Source: Escallonia rubra | Taxonomy: Eukaryota; Streptophyta; Magnoliopsida; Escalloniales; Escalloniaceae | Direction: 5' to 3' | Length of the DNA stretch: 64,000 nt | Assembly (NCBI GenBank): GCA_033065855.1 | Contig: JAVXUO010002281.1 | Location: forward strand, 62,001-126,000 | Part shown: positions 32,089-44,279 of the stretch, in pieces | How the letters are laid out: the number at the start of each line of letters is the position of its first letter | How positions within the stretch are numbered: position 1 is the first letter of the stretch | Translations under genes and position numbers: made by a program | The notes under the pieces: model-generated | What the model was told of the DNA's origin: nothing | The model's database searches: none | What the model saw: only the letters and a program-made list of their open reading frames with translations

Positions 32089-35000
32089 TTTTTTTTAGAG
32101 GAACGAGAAATATATACCATTATAAATAACATGTACATATTGTCATTACAGAGATCCAAACTGAAATGTAAGAAAATAACAACTAAAACAATAGGTGCCA
32201 GACAAAACACCACTAAGCCTTAGAAAAAACAAAACACACCGAAGCTCTATCCACCATCAAACCATTCTTCCTTGACTCGAAGTCCAGAAGTTAAAGCAAA
32301 GTATGCCAATGCTGAAGAAAGTTGTAGTACGCAATCGGTGCTTGGGCAATGTGCAATGTATGCACCTTCCGACTGCTGTTATATATGTTATGTTGCACAA
32401 AAGATTACTAACATGCACTGAAGAACTCCATTCTTCTCTACATTTTATCTGCATAAGTAAATCCGAGTGAGCGACCAATATAATAAGATATAACTATTTC
32501 ATTTTCGGTAACAATGAAATTGTAAGTAAAATGGATGTCGTTGTATCTGAACACACATCAGTCGATAAAATAGCCTCGGAATATGCCCCAATTGGTATCC
32601 AAACTGATCTAAACATTGTCATGCCAATACCAACTAAATCATCACCATTTTGGCTCGGTGCTGGCTTTGCAATTGAGATAGCACAACAAACAGTGGATGG
32701 TGGAAACGAACATACACACGTATCGGAAAACTGCACAGGGATAAGATGATGGTAAAAGTGTTCAAAACGCACATCAATTGGCACATGAATATCACGACTT
32801 CTATATTATTTTCTGGACTAGATGTTGGAACCTAAGAGCACATCTGACATTGACAAACAAATTATGACCAAGTCTCATAACACGGTCCGCAATGAACTGC
32901 CTATTTTTTTAAGATAAGACTGTTCCGAGCACACCAGAAAACCCAAAGTAAAACCAAAACTCTCATGAGGAAGAATAAATCACCTTGATTACGAAAGATA
33001 GGCTTAATAAGGCGAAGTAAAATCCAATCTCTGGCTGAGCTAGTTTGAGGACTTGCATGTGCCCCAAATGCTTGAGTCCAAATGTGATTAGTGTAACTAC
33101 ACTGAAGAAATTATGATCACGAGTTTCAGGATATTGTAGACAAAGCAGACACTTTTCAGAGATATGATAGTGTCTTTTTCGTAATTCTGTAGACACTACG
33201 AATTGAAGATGTAGGAATTGCCCCCACAAAAATTTTAAGCTTTTCTGGCATTGGCAATTTCTGGACCCTACCCCAAATATTGGAAGGCATAGAGGAAAGT
33301 ATAGAAGTCCTGCGAATCTCATTACTTCGTAGAAGCTTATAAGTATGTGATGTAAAAAAGACGCCTCCCTTAACAGCTGGCCAGAAACGCACGTCCTCAC
33401 CTCCCGAGGGAACAATATTTAAAATGAGTGAAACCAATGTTGAAGGAAAAGTACGTACCATGATTTGCTGGTTCAGCAATGCGAAATTGGAAATAGTAAG
33501 TCTGAAATCTGCCCGTGTTTATTAAGGTCTGTACAGAACGGTAGCAATTACTTAGGGGGCATTGATGGTAACCACCTATCCATCCAGACAAAAATAGAGT
33601 ACCCATTCCCAATTTTTCGTTGTATTCTTTGACCAACCAAAATACTACCCCAGATGCAAGAGGCTTGCCTCAGATTTCTAGCAGTTAGAAAAGACGATTG
33701 AAAGAAGTATCTGTCTTGAAGTACACGTGCTACTAAACTATCCGGATTGGTCCAAAATCTTCCATGCTTGATTTACTAATAACGCCTGATTAAAGAGTTT
33801 GAAATCCCGAAAACCCAGTCCACCTCTGACTTTTGGGTAAAAACATGGTAGGTCAGGCCACCCAGTGAATAGATCGATGATGTGCATCTCCTGACCTCCA
33901 GAATCGTGCCAATATCTGATCTAGCTGTTTACAGACTGCCATACTGACATATAGTGACCAATGAGGGAAGAAAGCGTCAAACAAATAAGTGTAGCGTGAC
34001 CTACTTTATTCAGAAGAAGCCCTTACTAGTTTGCACACCTATCTTGTACTCTCTAAACAATGCCAGTAAATATCTCTTTTTTTTAAAACCAATATTCAAA
34101 TTAATTCCTAGATATTTCTCCAAATCCTCCTTCACGTTGATATCAATTTCTTGCTAAATTAAAGTTCTCAACTCTGTTGAAGCATTGGGGCTAATTGTTA
34201 AACTCGATTTATCCCAATTGATACATTGACACGACATCAAACAATATTCATTTAGAACCGATCAAACTGTAGTGGTACTTTAGGCGACATTTTTATGCAA
34301 ACGCAGGAAAAGGTAAATATGTCGGCATACATTAAGTGAGTTATAGCAGGCAAAAGCTTTCCAGTTTAATTCCAAATATTTTCTTTTGGTGTTCAGCTTC
34401 TAGTAAAGCCATGGATGAGATTTCAGTATAGAGAATGAATAGGAAAGATGATAAAGGGTCACCATGCCGTATGCCCCAATGAGGCTTGAAAGGAGTTGTT
34501 GACGCTCCATTAACCAAAATTGAGTAAGATACCGTACTGACACATTGCAAAAGCAAATTCACCCAGAAGTGAGGAAAACCAAATAACAAGCACTTCTTGA
34601 GAAATTCCCAACTCACCTCGTTAAAAGCCATACTCATATCCAATTTGAGCGAATCAAAACTACACAACCTTTTTTCCTGGTCCGAACACAATCAGTGAGT
34701 TCTTGAGCAAGAAAGACAATATCAGAAAGACTACGCCTAGAGATAAATGCTTTTTGAAAAGCGGAAATGATGTCACTGATGATGCGAGTCATTCCTGCAA
34801 CCAAGAGATGACTTTATAAATGACATTACAGAGACTAATGGGCCTAAAATCCGTAGGTGATTCTGGAATCGGCCGCTTAGGAATTAAGGTAACAAAAGAT
34901 TGATTGGTCATCGAAAGCATTTGTCCAAAATTAAGAAATGAGAGGACTGCAGTAGTTACTAAAGGTCCCATAATTCCCCAACATCTCTTATAGACTACTG

Positions 35001-35962
35001 CTGGAATACGATCAGGTCCCCCTGTTTTCATGCCTCCTAGCTCAAAAACCACCTTCTTAACTTCCTCAGGCGTAAATGCAAGTCTAAGTAGTGAGACATG
35101 CGAGGACGAGAGTGAATAAAAGGAAAACTGCTATAGGTAGGAACTACTGGAATTCACATTAGGACTACTCAAAGCACAGAAAGAAAATAGATTCTTGAAA
35201 TAGTCCACAATAATGGATCTAATGGAGTCTGCATCATAAATCAGTGACCCCGTCCTATCCTTTAAAGAAGTGATTTGATTTGACCAACGTCGAATGATTG
35301 TAGAAGTGTAAAAAAGTTTTGTATTACGATTGCCCTAATCTAACCAATTGATTTTGGCCATCTGAGCTCAGAAAACCACTTCACATTTCAGCAGGAAATT
35401 AAGTTTACGATGTAGCCAAAACTCCTCCTAACAAAAATCTAACGATAACGGACACATACCTTGGTAAAACAACAAGCGCCGCTGCGTATATTTTATCTAA
35501 GCTTCTAATTGCCCAAAACTAGTCGAGCTCCAATTTTTTAGAACTCGCAACAGCATTTTACTCTTACTCATTATTTGAAAGAGTGGGACCAATAGAAGGC
35601 AACAAGTAGACATCTCTAATTACCATAAAAATGTGTGGGGATAATAACCACATGGCTTCAAAGCGCCAAGGCAAGTAATAAGTACTGCGAAGCGGACATG
35701 TATCACATAAAATTGGGGAATGATCTGATAGCTGTATGGCTAGATTCCTAACTATTGCATGCAAATATTGTACAATACAAGAAGTAGATGCCATAACTCG
35801 ATCTAATATATCATATGCCAACCAACCCCTGCTCAGGAGAACCCCGAATCCAAGTGAATAAAGGTCCATCCCAATAGACATCTAACTAGCCAAAAGACGC
35901 TAGCAAATGTCTTAATAATTGAGATCCTGGAATAACAAAAGCATTCCAAAGTTTTTGCTATA
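32089..35962 (-). mobile_element. 5'-truncated LINE with 10-bp target duplication
   Basis: A minus-strand non-LTR element. Its A-tail shows as a T-run at 32089-32096. It is flanked by TGTGTAATAT at 32079-32088 and 35963-35972. From 5' to 3' it has the end of an endonuclease domain (SDHSPI, then FRFEAMWL-like, 35881-35564) and reverse transcriptase. The latter shows GGPDRIPAVVYKRCWGIMGP, LIPKRPIPES and DFRPISLCNVIYK at 35052-34789, and LKLDMSMAFNEVSWEFL, WGIRHGDPLSSFLFIL at 34691-34341. A zinc-binding-like region (33480-32960) and a tail follow. ORF1 and the start of the endonuclease are absent. Many stops and frameshifts; the RT active-site segment (FADD-type) is not intact in one frame. Confidence 0.85.
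34341..35052 (-). pseudogene. LINE reverse transcriptase remnant
   Basis: Two consecutive frames carry RT blocks. The first contains DFRPISLCN. The second contains LDMSMAFNEVSW, where the family has DMSKAFDRVEW, and GIRHGDPLSSFLFIL, where it has GIRQGDPLSPYLFIL. The catalytic-region Asp of AFD is replaced by Asn. Frames are separated by a shift near 34700-34790. Inactive. Confidence 0.85.
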
Positions 35963-35972
35963 TGTGTAATAT

Positions 35973-37000
35973 GTGTGACAATGTATGTATGGTGTTTGTA
36001 ACTGTGTGGGTGTGCGTGCGTGGATGTGTGCGCTGTGTGATGTGGGTGTGTGTAGTGTGTGTTGGGTATGCGTGTATGTAATATGAGTGATATTATGTCT
36101 AACTGTGTGGGTATGCGTGTATGTGTGTGTGTCGTGGGTGTAGCGGTGAAGTCAGAAATCTTGTATATGATGGACACCAATGTAATTTTAAAGGTATCTT
36201 AACATGTTCGGTTAAAAACTAATAAAGATGAAGTTTAATGTTGTTTTAAGAAATAAAATCCGCATTACATTTTTTGTAGTTACACTTTACTTTGGACATT
36301 AAAATCAATAAAATATTGTGAAAAGGAAATGACGTACAATTATAGATCTATAGTAACAAAAGTCAAAATAAATTAAAGTGTTGGAATTTCTTGATTGTTA
36401 TGTGGTACGAACGATTTTGTGTAATATTGAAAAAGAATAATGGCTTTAAAAAAGTTCTTAAAATCTATAAGTTTTGAAGGGACATCAAAGTAGTAAAACC
36501 ATTAATACAAAACTCATAGTACAAAAACAACTTAATGCCAAACGGTGGAGGTGGGCACGTACCCACTGTGCCACCCCCTTCCCTCTGCTACTGCGTGGGA
36601 ATATTTGTGTAATATTTGTTATAGTGTGTGTAATTGTGTGTGTGTGTGTGCGCGCGTGCCGTGGGTGTGTTTGGAGTGTATGTTGTGTATGTAATAAGTG
36701 TAACAATATGTGTATGCGGGGGGGGGGGGGGGGGGGGGTGTAATCGTGTGCGCGTTGTGTGTAATGGCTACAAGGCGTATTTTTTAGATAGCAGTGTGGC
36801 ACCATGTATTGTTGTACCCCGCTCTTGTCCAGGTGTACCATGTGCTTCCGCAGGTGTACCCCGAAGTGGTATGGCTGTACCTTATGTCTCTCTGTGTATA
36901 TTTTGAAAGAATGGTTAGTATGTGACTGTGTGGGGGTTGGCGCACGGTGGTCATTTGGCTGACTAGATTTTGCGACGAGGTACATTAAGCCATTTTAGAA
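35973..37000. repeat. GT-rich tracts and a 21-base G run
   Basis: 35985-36065 repeats the sentence found at 31985-32080 (TATGGTGTTTGTAACTGTGT...), so the LINE sits between two copies of a GT-rich minisatellite. Further GT tracts lie at 36100-36140 and 36625-36720; G21 is at 36718-36738. Open frames through this stretch are low-complexity. No gene. Confidence 0.7.
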
Positions 37001-37221
37001 TTTCTACAAGGTTTCAATTTTTTTTCAAAAATGTGTAGTATTTTTAGTACTTTTCGCAAGTTAACATTTTCTAAATTCATTTCGGGCCTTTAAAAATAAA
37101 TATTAAATTCTGAGCCTTAATCGATTATTGAAATTCACGATGATGCTCTTATTGCACTTTGAGCATCGAATTACATGTTGATTTAGCAATTATTGTTCTT
37201 TTGAATATTGACATGAGATAG

Positions 37222-37312
37222 TGTATTGATGCGTTATAGGGATGGTTTGTATTTGAGGCGTTATAAGGATGGTCTGGATTGGAGGGGTTATAAGGATGGT
37301 CTGTTTATTGCG
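37222..37312. repeat. Minisatellite, three units of about 28 bp
   Basis: Three consecutive copies of a GCGTTATAAGGATGGTCTG-type unit with small differences. Confidence 0.75.
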
Positions 37313-39185
37313 TGGCATGCAAGTTAGTACCTTGATGGACTAGTTATCGTATATATGCATATGTAGTTACCATTGTTAGTATCCACTGTCTGCGTGGCTT
37401 TGCTATTTTCAATATGGTTGTCGAACTAACTGTGATCACCTCTAAACTCTTTGGAAAGTTTGTCATCAAATTGAACTTGAAAATTATTTGTAATCACTTT
37501 GTTAGTCTTTGAGCGACTTTAATGCACTCCCGAAAGTTCACCATTGTTCCTTTTGCAGGTAATGGTCAGTAGATTGCTTGAAGATGGGTTTAGAGCCTAA
37601 GTGAACGACTATCCTTTATTGTTTTGATTAGTATAACCCCTGCGTGGTTAAACATTGTTTAGTTCATTATGTCGATAACTTAAATTTGGTCTTTTCATCT
37701 ATGACAAATTATTTTAAAGCATTTGAGTTATTGCATTGATTAAAAGCTCTGACATATATTGAAAGTTATTTATTAAGTCGAAGTTGTTAATTTCATCAAG
37801 TAATTGATCGAAGGGCTGTTCAATACTCCGAATATTTGGGATGTTACATACCTATCCCACTTCATGGTAGATGTAGGTTTGTTAGCAGCATACCCCATTG
37901 CAATATTACACGATGGTAAATCCAGAAGCAGGTCTATTAGTAGTATGAGACCATTTCTTAACACTAGTATTGAACACGTGCATTGCATGTGGATGTGGTC
38001 AAGAATAATTTTTGAGGCAATATCATTAACTTTTTTGGGATCAAAATAATATAATTCACATGTCCTTATTTTTTGTGACTTGTTTTAGAAGAAATATATA
38101 TTTAAAGTTCACAAATATAATCAGTTCAATGTTTGAAAATCTTTTTTGTAGGCTTCTAGATTGGAGAAATGTTTGATGGTGCTATTGAACAGAAAAACAA
38201 ATGGAGAAATTAAAAGAACGAATCTATATCTTTGTTTTTATAATATCTTAAATTAGTTTATGACATTCACTTAAGATTCGTAATTTTCAAGACCAGATGC
38301 TTTGTATTTTATCAATACGAAATGAAAAGCACATGGTCTTTAATTGTAATAACTGAATAGATCAAATTGGCGTCATATTTAAGCTTTGTTTTTTCTCTTT
38401 TTTTATGCATATTTAATCCGGTTTTTTTGTTTTCTTTTTTCATTTTTTTCCAATAGTTTTTTATTTCTTAACTGGTTTTTCACAAATTTCAATTTTTTTC
38501 TTTTGTTTTTGCTTTTCAATTTTCAATTGGTTAACTATTTGCTAACCAAAAAATGGAAGAATAAAAAATCACGGTTATCTTTACCCAATTCATGATCCAA
38601 TATTTATCTCATTTTAACCAAAGTAAAAAAGAGAGTAATAAATTGATTTCTTTGTTTTGTTTTTCTTTATCATCAAACTTTTCATTTTCCAATGTTTAGA
38701 ATAGATTCATTACCCAATGTTTATTTAATTTCAACCAAATTTAATAGGGAGTCATAAAGAGAGCTAAGAGTGTAAGTGACGTAATTAACGGAGGACGTAA
38801 TTGTTCATAAATGATTTACAACATTCATACTTTTATAAGTAGTATAAATAAAAAAAAGGCAACGTGCACTTTCTTCTTAATGGCATCCTAACTTGTGGGC
38901 CTATGACGTTCCAGAAGATGGAGGTAATTTAATTGTGGATACAAGTACAAATATTTTGTAGTTAAACTTGTGGCGCAAGGCTTTGTTATTTTTTAACCCA
39001 ATTTTTCCCTAGTTACACTAGTAATTTAAATACAACATATACAATGACTTGGGAAAGTGTCTATATAACACCTTTTTTCATTCTTTGCAAGGCGTTGGTA
39101 TGGTACAAGCAGAGTTTAAAAAAACAAATATGGTAAGCGTACGGGGCCCAAGGGACTGAATTAGAATGAATAGAGGCGCAGGGAC
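37313..39185. other. AT-rich intergenic DNA, no gene recognised
   Basis: Very T-rich on the + strand, especially 38380-38560. Its open frames are Phe/Leu-rich by composition. The last 250 bp may hold degraded 5' parts of the FAR1-like sequence that follows. Confidence 0.5.
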
Positions 39186-40340
39186 CTGAGAACCGTCTGT
39201 GAGACGATGCTTGTGGTTACTTTCTCAAAGATTCTTGGAGTATGTTTTGTCAACAAATTTTAAGATTGTCACAACCATCCTCTCACTACTACTCACATCA
39301 AAAGTAATCAAGCATCATCCATATAGCAAGTACAATAGTACAAAGGTATGTACGTCTCTTGTCTATGACCTGAACTATAAGGGCTTGAATCCTTCTTAGA
39401 TTACAAGGGTTGTGAATGTGATAGCGCAAAACCTGAAATAACTCCAAGACACTGTTCTAGTAGTCTACGCATTGTAAGGGAAAATAAAGTATGGGGTTGT
39501 TAAACATTTTCCATGAGAAGGTTGCGTTTGATTATAGCTATTATTTTGCCATGGATTTAGCTGGAAATGTTTCTTTTCTTACGTGTTTTTGAGCTAACGG
39601 CCCGTCACAGGTACCATATGCACATTCTGGTGATGTTGTGTTCGATGCGACTTATATGACTAAAAACTTCAGGATGCCATTTGATCCATTTTTCGAGTGA
39701 ATCACCATAGGCAGTTTATATGGTTTGGAGCTGCATCGAAAAGGGATGAGAAAGAGGCGGCATCTTGTGTGGCTATTCTACGTTTTATTGTGGATATTTG
39801 AGAGAGCTTCAACTGCAATCATCATTGACCAAGATGGAGCCTGGGAAATGCAATTCCCAAAGTCTTTTCATATGCTCGACGTCACTTTTGCGCATTGAAC
39901 ATAAAAAGCCCTGTAGTTTCGTTACGACTCAACTATTGTAGATTTTGAGGCCGGGTGGGTGGATTTGAATAAGAAGTATGAACTAAGCGAAAATAGTTGG
40001 ATCCAAAACATTGATAACATACGTGCACATTTGGGCAAGAAAATTACTCAAATGTACCTTTTTTTCGCTGGCATGACCATGAGTGGACAACGTGAAAGCA
40101 TACATTCCATCTTTTTGTGAGCATGTCTCTTTTAATACCATGTCAATTGAGTTAGTTCAGAATTATGAGAAAGTAGTTTATGATCGAAGTTTGACCACGA
40201 AGATGACGATTCAAGACCATGAATTCACAGTCAGTCTTGTCCTTCCGTGATCCGATTAAAGCTAGAGGCAGCAATGGCTACACTCGTAGTTTGTTTGAGG
40301 TCTTGAATAAAGAGGGGAGTGCTAGTTTTAGTTGTTCGAA
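39186..40340 (+). pseudogene. FAR1/MULE-type transposase-like pseudogene
   Basis: Allowing stops, the + strand reads a DNA-binding block ending DCHNHPL (about 39275) and YYFAMDLAGNVSF (about 39540). SGDVVFDATYMTKNFRMPFD follows (about 39630), then HLVWLFYVLLWIFERA and AIIIDQDGAWEMQF (39760-39860). FEAGWVDLNKKYELSENSWI (about 39945) and FFAGMTMSGQRESIHS (about 40065) complete the series. This is the domain order of FAR1/FHY3 proteins: FAR1 DNA-binding domain, MULE transposase domain, then the C-terminal part. Stops occur after HNHPL, after DPFFE and after VTFAH, and there are several frameshifts. FAR1 genes derive from Mutator-like transposases; this could be either a dead MULE or a gene relic. 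Confidence 0.75.
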
Positions 40341-41159
40341 CATAACATCGAGTTAGGAACCATGAATTCACAGTAAATTATAACTTGTATCAATGAGTCG
40401 ATTGACATAAACAAAACAAAAGCCTCTACAGGTAGAAGGCTTAAGCACTGTATAAACAGAATGTTTGGAAAAGAAAGAAAGGAAGAAAAATAAGGCTTAG
40501 AATCAAGTGATTTGTATCAGTCGATTGTTGAATGTCCCCTTTTACTTGGTGTCTCTAAATGAGATTAGAAGAACTTTGTGGTATATCCACTTGGTTGTTT
40601 GGGATGATAAGGAAAGAGATTGAAAGGATTGTATAGGTTTGCAAACCCAATCACTTTCAGTGTGGAGTTCTACACTTATGAACATCGAGCGAAAAAAATG
40701 GCTAAAGATCACCACCAATCACCACAACAATAACCGATTGCCCCATCCACCACCAATCGCCAATCGCCAATCGCCTAATCCAGCTGCCAATTTCCTCAAC
40801 CATCACCAACCGTTGGTTTCCTAAATCACCACCCTGTTACTCGTTGGCAAAGAAGGGCCGCGACATGGGATGCTGCAATGATGATGGCTAGTGAATATTA
40901 TGCCGGTGGTGGGTGCTACGGTGCTCCCTCGTCCTCTACCCATCAGTTTTTTATCCCAAGTGCTTGGCATAAAAATGAAACCACTCCTAGAATAGAAGTA
41001 TCCCACCTGGGATAAAACTTGTCCATCAAATACCTCATCGGACCCTACATGCGTGGCCAAACACCGGATAAGACTATTTTTATTGTATCAGGTGTCCTTA
41101 CTTGGTGTGCCAAACGCAGCATCAGGGTCAGAATTAGGAAGGTTTTGTTCCTAATTTTT
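40341..41159. other. Intergenic, no gene recognised
   Basis: A stretch at 40700-40800 repeats CACCAATCGCCAATCGCC-like words. Nothing of recognisable function. Confidence 0.4.
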
Positions 41160-43500
41160 TTCAAGCGTAAATTGCCGTTTGTATTTAAATTAGGTTACTT
41201 GACCAATAAAACAAACAGTATCATCGAACAAAACAAAAACCATTAGAGACTTTTAGTTATGGTGCGATGGGTTCCTAACACCTTTTGCCTTAGGCATAAT
41301 AGATTTGCTCAGTCAAAGTTTTTCTAATTTGCGTGGTTAATTAGTGAAATTAACTTTTAAGCTTTAATAGTTGACTTGAAAATTAGATTATCCTAATGCA
41401 TGTCATCACAATTACCCATATTATATTGCCCGTGAATCGAGCAAAGTTATGTTTCTTTGTATTTTACCTTACTATTAATCAAGTTTTGGACCCTACGGAA
41501 GTGGAGGTGGCTGTCGACAGTGGTGGTATAAGCGGCAGGCAGCGACGGTGATGGCAATGGATGCATTTCTTGGTGGAGGTGGAGCTATCAACGATGGTGG
41601 TGGCTATCGGGGGCTGACGGTGGTGGTGACGGTAACGAGTGCTCCAACTAATTATGGTGGCAGTTGGCGCCAGGTGATGGCGGCGAAGGTGAAAGCAGGC
41701 AACTGTGGCAGCTACCACCCGCATTGAGGCTACTGTGGTGGCGGCTACCACGTGCATTTGTGCTAGTGTGGTAGTAGCTTCCAACAGTTGTGGAGACTGC
41801 CTTTGGTGGCGACGGTCGTCGTCTATCACAATAGCCAGAGGAGATGGTTGCCCTCCGGCTGCCGTAGTTGTACGAAAAATGCTCTTTGTATGATTTGTAC
41901 GGAAAATGATCTTTGTACGATTTCAACTTATATCATTTGTTGCGATGCTGAATTAATTACTATCATTGCAAGTGGTCATCGGGAGAAAACTTTCTTCCCA
42001 TTTAATACTTGGTGCTAAAACTAAATTGGAGGAGAAGCAAATCTGGTGAAGTTAGTGGAAAATATTTCACTATACCCTTACTAAGGGAGTTTGATTGTCG
42101 TTAGACATATGTAACCACAAAAGAGTTCGGAGAAAAATGGTAAATTTAGTTGAACTCCATCTTTCAATCGTATAAGCTGTTTGATAAAGGCACTTTAAGG
42201 GTCTGACTAAATCATAGAATTGGCCTTGGAATTCGGGTTGTGTTTGGAATTGGAGCATTATGTTGTTTGGATCATCAATTTGGAATGGTAATTCAGATCC
42301 TTAGCCATATCTATTGAATTAATTATACTATGTTGGCCTATGCCCAACTGCTATCTTCCTAGCTAGAAGTTAATAGTCTCAAGAAGGAACTAATACTTGG
42401 CCCACCAGCTGCGACCACGCTACTGTCGATGGATTGTTGTTGGATCGTGTATGAACACCTCTGCTAGATTACCGCCGCCGGTAGCCACTACTATTGCTCG
42501 ATGCAAATTTGATTAAAGAAATTAATCTTATGAAGAAACTATATTTGATTTTTAAATTTTACTGTATATCCAAACAACGAATTTTCGTTTTTCTTAATAC
42601 AATTTATAATTCTAATTTGACAATCCCTTTAGAGTCTTAAGTCTAATTAAATCTAACAGGCATCATATAGTCCTTTCGGCTACTAGATTAAAATGCACTT
42701 TTAGTAGTCCCGCACATACTTTTATATTACCATCATGCAATTTCGTCATATTTACTTCCATTCATGTTTTCTTTTTTGGCCATGTCAAAAAGTTATTTAC
42801 ACTTAATATCCAGACATTGTGTCTTCTTCCTTAATAGAAATTTTCTTCGCTCTCTACAACGCTCCTTTGCCTCAGCCAAACAAAATGCATCTTCATGGTT
42901 CGCGACATTGAAGACAAGAATGAACGAGGAGGTGATTCTTTCCCCCACAACAATAGTCGAGCCATACGTCTCGTTGGAGTAATGATGGCTCTTCAAATTG
43001 ATCTTAAAAATTAACTCAAAATAACAAGCATGAATAAAGTATTTGAAGATAGTGGGATTCATTGTTTTACACATAAGAATTAGAATGTGCCTTATAATTC
43101 AGAAAAAGTCGAAAAGAGTAATTTTGCCAAAACCTGCACTTTTCTACACACACCGCTTACTCAATCACGATAGACCATTTAAATTTATAGATAATTTAGG
43201 ACTTCCTTTTATAGCATTTGCTTACATTTTAAAAGACAAATTTTTTTTTTTTTGTGACTTCAACTAAGTTAGAGCAAACTTCCTTAGACATCATTTCCTT
43301 CTCCGACGATCGAAAATTGTTGCTATATCAAAATAAAATACTTCACAAAAAGCAATTATCAACAATATTTCATTATTAAAAAGGACATTAATCATGGCAC
43401 GAGTAGCCAGCCACCTACCAATAATTTCCACATTCTTTTCCCTTTTTGTAGCTGTCATGGCACGAGTTGCCAGCAAACTACGAGTCATCAAAGAAATTGA
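41160..43500. repeat. Non-coding repeat family, copy 1
   Basis: First of several direct copies sharing ordered landmarks. These are a GTTATGTTTCT block (41449), GTTTGATTGTCGTTAGACAT (42089), AATACTTGGCC (42391), TGTCAAAAAGTTATTTACAC (42783), a CTTCACAAAAAGCAATTA block (43340) and a TGGCACGAGT...GCCA block (43395, 43457). An internal GGTGGY-rich trinucleotide stretch (41500-41850) is specific to this copy. No protein similarity. It may be a large non-autonomous element or LTR; its nature is unknown. Confidence 0.7.
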
Positions 43501-43739
43501 TATTTATGGTCTTAAATATAACTATACACACAAATTTTGAGTCTAAAGATAAGACAAGAAAATTAGCGACAAATGAAATTTGTTTTTTAATTTGAAAAGA
43601 GAGTATAATTCTCTGAATAAATCTTTATACAAAGAAAAGGCCCTCGGATTCTTCTCTTGACCGAAGGCTTGACAGCTTATTTTCTGATCAAATGGCGAAT
43701 TTGACTGAGTTCGTTCGAAAACTTGATGAATTCCGTAAC

Positions 43740-44052
43740 AAACGGCTTTGAATGTCTGACGCGACAGACGGCTTGAATGTCTGACGCAACGGACGGCTTG
43801 GATATATGACGCGACAGACGACTTGAATTTCTAAACTTTATGTATCCTCCAACTTAAAGAATTTGAGTCTTCAAGCTGACAGAACTCTAGCTTGGGAGAG
43901 TAGACTCGACTGGTTGACTTGGAAGACTTCTCAATGGCCGACTTGGAAGACTTCTGCCAGGCTGACTTGGAAGGCTTCTTGCTTTTGGACTTACGAAGAA
44001 TTTTGTGTGGCTGACTTGGAAGATTCTGGCACCTTCTTTTTTTTTTTTTTTG
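43740..44052. repeat. Two adjacent minisatellites and a T tract
   Basis: Three units of about 28-29 bp containing GACGCGACAGACGGCTTG-like words (43747-43835). Then four to five units around GACTTGGAAGACTTCT (43915-44030) and a T15 tract (44037-44051). No gene. Confidence 0.8.
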
Positions 44053-44279
44053 CACCTCTTAGGGTCATCCCATATATATAGGGGTGGACGGAAGTGCTCT
44101 TCTTGAACTGTACTTCTTTGATGCTTATCTCTCTTAATTTTGTAAAGAGATAAATTCATACACACGTGTCAGCTTCTGATTTGTCATTGACCATTTAACT
44201 TAATGGCAAATAAATGACACGTATCAATTCATAATTGGTACAAAAATTTACCCTTCTACAATAACAATCCGGGTGTCTC

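Noticed and set aside
36485..36985. 166-codon minus-strand open frame with His/Thr repeats
   Set aside because: Produced by GT and G homopolymer tracts; no family motifs and no start or splice context.
41479..41926. His/Arg/Thr-rich frames of about 90-116 codons
   Set aside because: Trinucleotide GGTGGY repeat read in several frames; not conserved in the other copies of the repeat family.
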